From the NCBI GenBank assembly GCA_963715045.1, contig CAVQRC010000018.1, positions 1 through 64,000 on the forward strand: a stretch of 64,000 nt of DNA, written 5' to 3'. Every line of letters begins with the position of its first letter. The stretch's first letter is position 1. This DNA is from CAVQRC01 sp963715045 (GTDB taxonomy: Bacteria; Planctomycetota; Planctomycetia; Pirellulales; Lacipirellulaceae). Below are positions 45,586-53,541 of this stretch, one piece after another. The notes beneath the pieces are model-generated. The model was not told the origin of the DNA, ran no database searches, and saw only the letters and a program-made list of their open reading frames with translations. A program made the translations under genes and the position numbers.

Positions 45586-47286
45586 ATGGCTGATCGCAAC
45601 TCGCTGGGTGGCGTGATCCACACTTACCAGCGATATGATCCCAAACGATTCCCGAGTCCCAGTCAGCCGCCACCGGACATGGTGTCGACTGCGTTCGACC
45701 ATATGTTGATGTACGGTTCGACGCGGCGGCTGACTCCCGAGGAGCTGGCCCGCGCGGTCAAGATCGATCCGAGCCAGATTGCCGGTCTCGGGCCGAGTAT
45801 CGATGCCCTCATTGCCATGCTCGAGGAGCGAAAGCGGAAAATCCTCGCGAGATACGAAACCGATCGCGTTCAGCAGCAGGCCACCCGCGACTACCGGGCG
45901 GCCTGCGAACGGGTTCAGCTTCCCAAGCAACTGCGAAAGCCCTTCGCGCAAGTTGCCCGCCAGGAGCAGCTGGCGGCCATGGAGCGATTGTGGTATCGCA
46001 TCGGCGATGACCAATCCCCGGAGGCACGGGACGTCATGCGATCGATCGAATCGCTCGGCAGGAAGTATGAAGTCGAGGAGCTCGCCGCAAAATACGAGTT
46101 TACGGGACGGGAACCGCTTTCGGTGGAGCAGGCGATCGCGGTGAAGGAGGAGCTGACCCGGATCGACGAACTTCTCAAGCAGCTCGAGGAGGCCCGCGAA
46201 AATGCCCAGATCGGGCTGATCGACATGGACGCCCTGGCGGAGTTCGCCGAACCGGGGGACATCGAGCAGCTTCGGGGCCTCGAGCGGCAGATTCGCGAAT
46301 ACCTCGAAACGCTTGCCGAACAGCAGGGGCTGCTCCAGAAGCAAGGTAGCTTCGAACTCACTCCCGAGGCGTATCGGCTCTTTCAGGGCAAACTGCTGGA
46401 GCGGTTGTTCAGCGAACTGGCGGCTTCGAGAAGCGGTCGCCACTCCGGTCCGATCGTCGGCGAGGGGGCGGTCGAACTGCAGACGACGAAGGCGTACGAG
46501 TTCGGGGATTCGACGGCAAACATGGACATCCCCGGGACGTTCGTCAACGCGATGCTTCGCGAGGGTGGCAATCGACCGATCCGCCTGCACACCGACGACA
46601 TTGTGGTGCACCGCACCCGCAATACGCCCAAGTGTGCGACCTGTGTGCTGATGGATATGAGCGGGTCGATGCGGTACGACGGTCAGTACGTCAACGTGAA
46701 ACGGATGGCCCTGGCCCTCGATGGCCTGATCCGCCGAGAGTATCCGGGCGACTGGCTCCAGTTCTTCGAGATCTACAGCCTGGCGAAACTGGTTCCACCC
46801 GGTCGCGTCGTGGAATTGATGCCTAAGCCCGTGACCATCTACGATCCTGTCGTGCGGCTGCGGGCTGACATGAGCCGGGATGACATTGGCGAAATGGATC
46901 TGCCGCCTCACTTCACCAACATCCAGCACGGTCTTTCGCTGGCTCGGCGAATGCTGGCCGCCCAGGATACCCCGAATCGTCAGATCGTGTTGATCACCGA
47001 CGGATTGCCGACGGCCCACTTCGAAGGAGAGATGCTGTTTTTCTTGTACCCGCCCGATTTACGGACCGAGCAGGCCACAATGCGGGAGGGTTTCCTGTGC
47101 CATCAGGAGGGGATCACGATCAACTTGTTTCTGCTGCCGAGTTGGTCGCAATCTGAGGAAGACGTGCGGTTTGCCCATCGACTCGCTGAGTCTACCCAGG
47201 GCCGGGTGTTCTTTACCGCCGGGCGGGATCTCGATCGGTACGTCGTCTGGGATTACGTACAGCACCGCCGCGAGATCGTGGGGTAG
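45586..47286 (+). CDS. VWA-domain protein, partner of the AAA+ ATPase
   Basis: A 566-residue protein with a long charged helical N-terminal part (about 90-300, many Glu, Lys and Arg; probably coiled coil) and a C-terminal von Willebrand A domain. The MIDAS metal site is complete: MDMSGSM (DxSxS, about 357), a Thr/Asn position in the HFTNIQHG segment, and VLITDGLPTAH with its Asp. ATG 45586 follows a CACCTCC stretch and gives MADRNSLGG. It forms a two-gene unit with the AAA+ gene, the usual arrangement in which the VWA protein presents substrate to the ATPase. The TAG stop abuts a GGAGGCT repeat. Confidence 0.87.
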   Translation: MADRNSLGGVIHTYQRYDPKRFPSPSQPPPDMVSTAFDHMLMYGSTRRLTPEELARAVKIDPSQIAGLGPSIDALIAMLEERKRKILARYETDRVQQQATRDYRAACERVQLPKQLRKPFAQVARQEQLAAMERLWYRIGDDQSPEARDVMRSIESLGRKYEVEELAAKYEFTGREPLSVEQAIAVKEELTRIDELLKQLEEARENAQIGLIDMDALAEFAEPGDIEQLRGLERQIREYLETLAEQQGLLQKQGSFELTPEAYRLFQGKLLERLFSELAASRSGRHSGPIVGEGAVELQTTKAYEFGDSTANMDIPGTFVNAMLREGGNRPIRLHTDDIVVHRTRNTPKCATCVLMDMSGSMRYDGQYVNVKRMALALDGLIRREYPGDWLQFFEIYSLAKLVPPGRVVELMPKPVTIYDPVVRLRADMSRDDIGEMDLPPHFTNIQHGLSLARRMLAAQDTPNRQIVLITDGLPTAHFEGEMLFFLYPPDLRTEQATMREGFLCHQEGITINLFLLPSWSQSEEDVRFAHRLAESTQGRVFFTAGRDLDRYVVWDYVQHRREIVG

Positions 47287-47371
47287 TGGAGGTAAGAGGC
47301 TGGAGGCTGGAGGCTGGAGGCTGGAGGCTGGAGGCTGGAGGCTGGAGGCTGGAGGAAAGAGGTAGGAGGCT
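47287..47371. repeat. 7-bp tandem repeat GGAGGCT
   Basis: Eight or so GGAGGCT heptamers begin on the base after the VWA stop codon and degrade into GGAGGAAAGAGGTAGG. A GA-rich strand of this type can form unusual structure. Confidence 0.92.
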
Positions 47372-47384
47372 AGCTCGCCGGTCC

Positions 47385-47449
47385 ACTTCTTGTTGGGAAT
47401 TCGTCATTGGGGATTCCCTAGTCATTAGTCATTAGTCCTTAGTCATTCA
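47385..47449 (-). repeat. Dispersed AATGACTAAGGA repeat, copy e (minus strand)
   Basis: Read on the minus strand it gives AATGACTAAGGACTAATGAC, then CCCCAATGACGAATTCCC and AACAAGAAGTGG, matching copy b. The 433-base gap from 47287 to 47719 otherwise shows no gene; the remaining 270 bases should hold the promoter of the secreted-protein gene. Confidence 0.85.
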
Positions 47450-47719
47450 GATTCACCGGTCCCTGGTGGTCGGCGACGCAGGGCTCTACAATCGCCCTAG
47501 AGTTTCCCAGTTAGCGTCTCCTGGAGAGCTTCGTTTCTCGCCATTCTCGCCGACAGGACCACTCCGATCGAAAACTTTCGCGGTTGATGCGGATGCCGCT
47601 GTCACGATTGGAACGGACGTGCCGATACAAAGCTCGAGGGGCGATCCGTGCGCTGATGGATCGTTCGCCACACTGACCCTACCGAAGGCCGCGACGGCTG
47701 CAACCACAGGAAGACTATC

Positions 47720-49672
47720 GTGCATCTGGCTCGCCTCATTCTGGCACTTCCGCCCGTGTGGATTCTCATCGTTGCCCCCGCGATTCAGGCGGCCGTGCCG
47801 GCTGATCAGATCCTGCCGGCGACGACCAAGGGCTACCTGAGTCTTACCAATACCGTGCAGGCCACTGCCAACTGGCAGCGTACGCAGTTGGGCCAGCTCG
47901 TGGAAGACGAGGCCATGAAGCCGTTCATCGAGGACTTCAAGCGTCAACTCGAACGGAAAGTCTCGACGGTCCAGAAGCGCATCGGGCTCACGATTGGCGA
48001 CATCGATGACTTCGCGACGGGCGAAGCGGCCCTGGCGATCGTGCACCCCGGTCAGGGACAGGCGGCAGTGGCGCTGGTCGTCGACTTCGCCGGCAACGAA
48101 GAGAAACTGAGCGGACTGCTGAAGAAGCTCGAGAGGAACGTCACCCAGCAGAAGGGAACCAGGACGGTTCGTAACGTGGGCGGGGTCAAGGTAGAGGTAT
48201 TCCGGATTCCCCCGGCCAAAGCGGACGGGCTGCCGCAGGAAATCGCGCTGTTCGTCCGTGACAAGCAGCTCTGCTCGTCGAGCAATGTCGCAGTGACGCT
48301 TGATCTGCTGGCGGCTTTCGACGGAAACCGCTCCAACCGACTCGTCGATTCCAAACCCTATCAAGAGGCCCTGCGGCGGTGCGCGAAGGAAGCCAACGGG
48401 CTCAAACCGGATGTCGTGTGGTTCGTCGATCCTTTCGGCTTCGCCAAGGCATATCGGCTCCTCGATACGAAACGCGAGAAAAAGATGCTCGGCAAGGATC
48501 TGGTAAAGATCCTGGAAGCCCAGGGTTTCGACGCAATCCAGGGAGTTGCCGGATTCGTCAACTTCTACGTCGAGGGGAAGTACGAGATGCTGCATCGCAC
48601 CGCGGTCTACGCGCCCCCGGTGCCCGGAGCACCTGCCGGCGAACGATACCGCCTGGCGATGAGGATGCTGGACTTACCTATGAGCGGGCCGCTCGAGCCC
48701 CAATTGTGGATTCCGCGTGACATTGCCACCTACACGTCGTTCCACTTGAATATCCCCCATGCATTCGACTCCTCAGAGACCTTGATCGACGAATACCTCG
48801 GTCACAAAGGAGCGTTCTTCGACGCCCTCCAGGGGATCCGCACCGATCCCTATGGGCCGAAAGTCGACATTCGCAGCCAGCTGATCGCTCACCTCGGTGG
48901 CCGGATCACGGCGATCACCGATTATGAACTGCCGATCACGCCGACCAGCGAGCGGTTCCTGTTCGCGATCGAGACCAGGGAGGAGCAATCGCTCGCGGCT
49001 ACCATCGAGAAGTTGATGGAAAAGGACCCGTATGCGCGGCGCCGCGAGATTGGCGAGCGGGTGGTCTGGGAAGTCGTGGAAGATGCCGATATGCCTCTCC
49101 CACAAGTCGAGTTCGACGATGAAGATGAGCTTTTCGGGCCGCTGCACGAGCGCGAGGAAGACGGCGGCGAGGGGACCACGCCCTCGTTTCCCAAATCGGT
49201 TGTGTGTGTTTCCGACGGTCACCTGTTCTTCGCCTCGGACATCGATTTCCTCGTTCAAGTGTTCACTGGCCCGGCCAATCTCCAGCCGCTGGCGTATGAA
49301 GCCGACTTCGCCCTCGTGAAGTCGGCGCTGGAGAAGCTGGCACCAGGCGGACGAAGCGTGGCCGCTTTCTCGCGGACCGATGAGGAATACCGGCCCGTCT
49401 ACGAGTTGCTGCGGCAGGGCAAAATGCCCGAATCGGAGACGATTCTCGGGCGGCTGCTCAATGAATTGCTGACCGAGGATGAAGAGGTGCTGCGTCACCA
49501 GAGGTTCGACGGCAGCCAACTCCCCAGTTTCGAAATGGTCCGCCGCTATTTCGGACCGGCCGGTCTGGCGATGACCACCGAAGACGAGGGCTGGTTCCTG
49601 TCGGGGGCGGTGCTGAATAAGAACACCCCCGTCAAAGTAGCGGCGAATCCGGAGCCGCTCGCTCCGCGGTGA
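47720..49672 (+). CDS. Conserved secreted protein of unknown function
   Basis: A 650-residue protein that I do not assign to a named family. The N-terminus is a good signal peptide (LILALPPVWILIVAPAIQA). The body begins ADQILPATTKGYLSLTN, a start I associate with planctomycete proteins resembling the DUF3352 group, and has GLTIGDIDDFATGEAALAIV and ALVVDFAGNEEKLSGLLKKL segments that look like a repeated alpha/beta domain. An acidic stretch (DDEDELF, REEDGGEG) lies at about 470-490. No catalytic motif is visible. It precedes the prepilin-like gene on the same strand. The frame is intact. The start is uncertain; 47720 is GTG-type. Confidence 0.6.
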   Translation: MHLARLILALPPVWILIVAPAIQAAVPADQILPATTKGYLSLTNTVQATANWQRTQLGQLVEDEAMKPFIEDFKRQLERKVSTVQKRIGLTIGDIDDFATGEAALAIVHPGQGQAAVALVVDFAGNEEKLSGLLKKLERNVTQQKGTRTVRNVGGVKVEVFRIPPAKADGLPQEIALFVRDKQLCSSSNVAVTLDLLAAFDGNRSNRLVDSKPYQEALRRCAKEANGLKPDVVWFVDPFGFAKAYRLLDTKREKKMLGKDLVKILEAQGFDAIQGVAGFVNFYVEGKYEMLHRTAVYAPPVPGAPAGERYRLAMRMLDLPMSGPLEPQLWIPRDIATYTSFHLNIPHAFDSSETLIDEYLGHKGAFFDALQGIRTDPYGPKVDIRSQLIAHLGGRITAITDYELPITPTSERFLFAIETREEQSLAATIEKLMEKDPYARRREIGERVVWEVVEDADMPLPQVEFDDEDELFGPLHEREEDGGEGTTPSFPKSVVCVSDGHLFFASDIDFLVQVFTGPANLQPLAYEADFALVKSALEKLAPGGRSVAAFSRTDEEYRPVYELLRQGKMPESETILGRLLNELLTEDEEVLRHQRFDGSQLPSFEMVRRYFGPAGLAMTTEDEGWFLSGAVLNKNTPVKVAANPEPLAPR

Positions 49673-49800
49673 TGGGGGTGCAGCGCCGTACTCTTTCCCC
49701 GCTTGCCGGGAGTGTTTAGATTATGTGAAGATTGTGTGTGTCAATCTTCTCTAATCGGACGCCCGGCGGATGACTCTTCGGACTTCTCACCATCGCTCTA

Positions 49801-49882
49801 AGAGCCAATCCCAAAGTTCGTTTCAGCTACCGAATTCCCCGGCCGTCGGGAAACGTTCGCTCGAGGTTTCGGGATCGGTACT
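49801..49882 (+). repeat. CGGCCG-loop hairpin repeat, copy C
   Basis: About 80% identical by hand to copy B, including the terminal TTTCGGGA...GGTACT. The hairpin is CGAA-TTCCC paired with GGGAA...TTCG around the CGGCCGTC loop. It runs straight into the coding start of the DUF1559 gene, whose recognisable sequence begins at 49883. Confidence 0.8.
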
Positions 49883-50797
49883 AAGGCGTTCACGCTGATC
49901 GAATTGCTCGTCGTGCTGGCGGTGATCGGAACGCTCGTGGCGATCTTGTTGCCCGCCGTCCAGTATGCCCGGGAGTCGGCCCGGCGATCGAGCTGCCAGA
50001 ACAATCTCCGCCAGATCGGGTTGGGAATCACCGGGTTCGAGTCTGCCCAGGGTCGTTACCCGGCAGGCAAGAAGTGGTCCGGAGACCGGAACGATCCCCG
50101 CACCTTCGACCTGGCGTGGTCGTCGTTCCTGCTGGGGTATCTCGAAGAACAGACGATTCATGACCAGATCGACTTCACGCTTCCGTTTGCCGATCCCCGA
50201 AATCTTCCCGCAACCAGCCAGGTGGTTGCGGTGTATCTCTGCCCGAGTACGAGCAGAATCGAACCGCACCGTACGGACGACGCTCATCTGACGGATCTCG
50301 GAGGGCTGCCCGGAGAGGGACTTGCCTGCATCGACTACCTGGGAATCTCCGGACCTGACAAAGACGCCACCAATCTCGCGACGGGCGAGAAGTATGGACG
50401 CCAGCGAGGAGTGTTGATTGGAACCAAAGGACTGCCCGACAGTGACACCGTCATCGAGCCGCCCGCGATTACCACGTCGCATATCACGGACGGCCTGTCG
50501 CGGACGATCATCGTCAGCGAGTGCACAGGCCGGGGCGTCGAGATGGATAAAGACGTCATCGATTCACTGCACGGAGCCTGGGCTTCGGGCAGCAATGTCA
50601 GCCATGTTGCCAAGGGAGTGAACACCACCAAACCTCCGAAGGCCTGGTACGAAGAACGCATCTTCTGCGATCACTCCGGCGGAGCCAGCGTTGTCATGGC
50701 CGATGGTTCGGTGCACTTCCTCAGCGACGCGACCGATCGAGACGTTCTCAAGGCCCTCTGCTCCCGCGACGGAGGCGAGTCGACCGAGGGTCTCTAA
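49883..50797 (+). CDS. DUF1559 prepilin-like (type II secretion pseudopilin-type) protein
   Basis: A planctomycete-expanded protein with a prepilin signal: KAFTLIELLVVLAVIGTLVAILLPA is the cleavage site and first hydrophobic helix. The SBP_bac_10/DUF1559 body follows (ARRSSCQNNLRQIGLG, ADGSVHFLSDATDRDVLKAL near the end). About 304 residues are visible. No ATG, GTG or TTG lies in frame before KAFTLIE. Either the start was replaced by hairpin repeat C, or an ATG at 49770 in the adjacent frame leads in through a one-base indel near 49886, giving a basic leader ending LRR-AFTLIE. The short C-terminus is normal for the family. Confidence 0.85.
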   Translation, partial: KAFTLIELLVVLAVIGTLVAILLPAVQYARESARRSSCQNNLRQIGLGITGFESAQGRYPAGKKWSGDRNDPRTFDLAWSSFLLGYLEEQTIHDQIDFTLPFADPRNLPATSQVVAVYLCPSTSRIEPHRTDDAHLTDLGGLPGEGLACIDYLGISGPDKDATNLATGEKYGRQRGVLIGTKGLPDSDTVIEPPAITTSHITDGLSRTIIVSECTGRGVEMDKDVIDSLHGAWASGSNVSHVAKGVNTTKPPKAWYEERIFCDHSGGASVVMADGSVHFLSDATDRDVLKALCSRDGGESTEGL

Positions 50798-50840
50798 ATG
50801 ACGGAGATCCTCCTCTACTTCCACCCGACATTCGCTCCCG

Positions 50841-51599
50841 ATGACTCCCGCCGAACACTTCGTCAAAGTGCTCGAACCGATCAGCCTGGCTGAGATGGAT
50901 AGGGTCGCGTTGCTGGATCGTATCGACACCAAGTACGTCTGTGCCGCCCGGCAATTGGAAGAACTGCTTCCCGACCTGGCGACAGAGTACCGCGTTCTCG
51001 AAGTCGAGGCCCTCCGCTGGTCGCCCTACCAGACGCTGTATTTCGACACCCCGGACTGCGAGTGCTTCCTCCAGCACCACAACGGCAAGCTCAATCGATT
51101 CAAGTTTCGGATGCGGCAATATGTGCATACGGGCCTGTGCTTTCTCGAGGTCAAGCGGAAGAGCAACCGGGGACGGACCGAAAAGCAAAGGCGGAGGATC
51201 GCCGCCATCGAGCCGCGTCTGCCGGCAGATGCGGTCGACTTCATCCGCTCGGCAACAGGTCGCGTGCTTGACTTGCAGCCGCAGTTGTGGAGTCGTTTTC
51301 ACCGCCTCACGCTGGTGTCGCGGCACAGGGCCGAACGCGTGACGATCGACTGCGATCTCGCCTTTCGCGGCAATGCACGGGCAGCCGGTTTCCCCGGCCT
51401 TGCCATCCTCGAAGTCAAACAGGAACGAGATGACCGCCGTGCCACTGTTCGCGAGTTGCTCCGGCAGGCACGGATCCGGCCTCTTCGGGTGAGCAAGTAC
51501 TGTCTGGGAAGTCTGCTCCTGAACCCGGGCCTGAAAAGCAACCGGTTCAAAGCCAAACTACGCGCGATTCGCAAAGTCTCGCCCGGCCAGGGGACCTGA
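50841..51599 (+). CDS. VTC-domain polyphosphate polymerase-like protein
   Basis: A 252-residue cytoplasmic protein with a VTC tunnel-fold domain, related to the yeast vacuolar transporter chaperone that makes polyphosphate from ATP. Tunnel-lining basic and acidic motifs are all visible: LLDRIDTKYV, YFDT, NRFKFRMRQY, CFLEVKRKSNRGR, ILEVKQERDD and RVSKY. Its stop overlaps the next ATG by one base (TGATG), so it is translationally coupled to the DUF4956 membrane protein. Bacterial VTC-DUF4956 pairs are common. Catalytic activity is inferred from the family. The frame is intact. Confidence 0.88.
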   Translation: MTPAEHFVKVLEPISLAEMDRVALLDRIDTKYVCAARQLEELLPDLATEYRVLEVEALRWSPYQTLYFDTPDCECFLQHHNGKLNRFKFRMRQYVHTGLCFLEVKRKSNRGRTEKQRRRIAAIEPRLPADAVDFIRSATGRVLDLQPQLWSRFHRLTLVSRHRAERVTIDCDLAFRGNARAAGFPGLAILEVKQERDDRRATVRELLRQARIRPLRVSKYCLGSLLLNPGLKSNRFKAKLRAIRKVSPGQGT

Positions 51600-52261
51600 T
51601 GCCGATGGAGTTTCTCGAGATTCCCCTCTTCGACGACGACGTCTGGAAGCTGCTCGTCCGGTTTGCGGTCAACGTAGTCTTCCTGACTCTCGTGGTTCGC
51701 CTGGTCTACTACCGGCACTCCGGTACCAAAGACTTCATCTTCACCTACTTCATGATCAATATCCTGGTCTTCTTCATTTGCTTTACGCTCAAGAAGTTTG
51801 ACCTGGGATTGGGAATGGCGCTGGGATTGTTCGCCATTTTCGGGATTCTCCGTTACCGCACCGACACGATTCCCATCAAGGAGATGACGTACCTGTTCAT
51901 CGTGATCGGCGTCGCAGTGATCAATTCGCTGGCTAACAAGAATATGAGTTATGCCGAGCTTGCTTTTACGAACTGCGCGATTGTTGGCTTCGCGGCCCTG
52001 CTGGAAACGATTCCGTTTTTGCAACGCGAAATCCGCGAGACCATTCGCTATGAAAAGATCGACCTGATCACACCGGCCAACCATGCGGCCCTGCTCGCCG
52101 ACCTCGAACAGCGGACGGGCCTGAAGATCTCGCGGTTGGAACTGGGGCAGATCGATTTTCTCCGCGATACGGTCACCATCGATCTGTACTACTTCCCCCA
52201 CGAGCAGCCTCAGGCCGAGGGCATCGATGTCAATGTTTCGATGCGAACTCAGCGGAGGTAA
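51599..52261 (+). CDS. DUF4956 membrane protein
   Basis: A 220-residue integral membrane protein with four to five predicted spans: LLVRFAVNVVFLTLVVRLVYY, FTYFMINILVFFICFTL, LGMALGLFAIFGIL and MTYLFIVIGVAVINSL. The LRYRTDTIPIKEMTYLF motif between spans is the DUF4956 signature. A soluble domain of about 80 residues follows. It is translationally coupled to the VTC gene (one-base overlap), so the two probably form a polyphosphate-making membrane complex. A second ATG two codons later (51605) is an equally good start. Confidence 0.88.
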   Translation: MPMEFLEIPLFDDDVWKLLVRFAVNVVFLTLVVRLVYYRHSGTKDFIFTYFMINILVFFICFTLKKFDLGLGMALGLFAIFGILRYRTDTIPIKEMTYLFIVIGVAVINSLANKNMSYAELAFTNCAIVGFAALLETIPFLQREIRETIRYEKIDLITPANHAALLADLEQRTGLKISRLELGQIDFLRDTVTIDLYYFPHEQPQAEGIDVNVSMRTQRR

Positions 52262-52287
52262 GTGACCATTCTCCGCGGGGAAGCAAG

Positions 52288-53541
52288 ATGACGCAGCAGC
52301 GAAAGACCTGGCTGGCGATTATCGGGCCGGGAATCCTCGTCGCGGCGACGGGCGTGGGGGCCGGAGACCTGGCCACATCGGCATTTACCGGCAGTGCCCT
52401 GGGCCTCACGATTCTGTGGGCCGTGCTCATGGGCGCCTTCTTCAAATTCGTGCTCAACGAGGGGCTCGCTCGCTGGCAACTGGCCACCGGCAGTACTCTG
52501 CTGGAAGGCTTCAGCGAGCACTTCGGCCGCGGCTTCGCCTGGTGCTTTCTGGCGTACCTCGTGGTCTGGAGCTTTCTCGTGGCCGCTGCACTGATGAGCG
52601 CGATGGGGGTTACCTGCCACGCGATTTATCCCCTCTTTGGCGATGATGCCCAGCAGGCCAACAAGATCGCATACGGCATCCTGCACAGCGTCGTGGCGGT
52701 GGGGCTCGTCCTCTGGGGGGGCTATCCGGTTTTCGAAAAGGTGATGGGACTTTGCATCGCTGCGATGTTTGCCGTGGTCGTTGTGACGGCCATCGGAATC
52801 GGTCCGTCCTGGTCGGAGGTGGCGACCGGGATGTTCCTGCCCCGGATTCCACCCGGCGGCGTGCCGTGGACGATCGCCCTGATCGGAGGTGTTGGCGGGA
52901 CCGTCACGGTCCTGTCGTACGGCTATTGGATCCGCGAGGAGGGTCGCGAGGGCGGTGACGCGGTAACGACGTGTCGAATCGACCTGGCCAGCGGCTACGC
53001 GATGACTGCGATCTTCGGCCTGGGGATGGTCGTCATCGGCAGCACGTTAGGACCCCTCGAAGGGGGCGGTGCGGGGCTTGTGGTCCACATCGCTGACTGC
53101 CTGGAACAGACCTTTGGCGGCATCGGACCGGTGACCAGGTGGGCCTTCCTGCTGGGTGCCTGGGGCGCTGTCTTCAGCAGCCTGCTCGGGGTGTGGCAGG
53201 GCGTCCCCTATCTGTTTGCCGACGTGTGGGCCATGCGCGGTGGATCGCGGAGTCACCACGAGCGAGTCGACACGACCGCCCTGCCCTACCGCGGCTACCT
53301 GGTCGCCCTCGCATCGCTGCCAATCATCGGCTTGGTTATGGTCGATTTCCGCACCATGCAGAAAACTTACGCCGTTGTGGGGGCGATCTTCATTCCAGCC
53401 CTGGCGATCCTGTTGCTGCTCGTCAACGGTCGAGCGAAGTGGGTCGGACCGCAGTTCAAGAACTCACTCGCTACGTCTGCGGTGCTCGTCGCGATCGTGC
53501 TCTTCTTTGTCTTCGCGGCCGTCACGCAGCTCCGCGGCTAG
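52288..53541 (+). CDS. Nramp-family divalent metal transporter, non-canonical
   Basis: A 417-residue LeuT-fold transporter with about eleven spans, starting IIGPGILVAATGVGAGDLATSAFTGS. In canonical Nramp the first helix carries DPGN, whose Asp and Asn bind Mn2+ or Fe2+; here the position reads GAGD, so coordination must differ. The second canonical motif (MPH in helix 6) also appears altered (GGVGGTVTVLSYGYW). Such variants exist in the wider Nramp clade and may move other cations. It begins 26 bases after the DUF4956 gene and is probably in the same transcript. Its last 78 bases overlap the convergent phosphatase gene. Confidence 0.82.
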   Translation: MTQQRKTWLAIIGPGILVAATGVGAGDLATSAFTGSALGLTILWAVLMGAFFKFVLNEGLARWQLATGSTLLEGFSEHFGRGFAWCFLAYLVVWSFLVAAALMSAMGVTCHAIYPLFGDDAQQANKIAYGILHSVVAVGLVLWGGYPVFEKVMGLCIAAMFAVVVVTAIGIGPSWSEVATGMFLPRIPPGGVPWTIALIGGVGGTVTVLSYGYWIREEGREGGDAVTTCRIDLASGYAMTAIFGLGMVVIGSTLGPLEGGGAGLVVHIADCLEQTFGGIGPVTRWAFLLGAWGAVFSSLLGVWQGVPYLFADVWAMRGGSRSHHERVDTTALPYRGYLVALASLPIIGLVMVDFRTMQKTYAVVGAIFIPALAILLLLVNGRAKWVGPQFKNSLATSAVLVAIVLFFVFAAVTQLRG

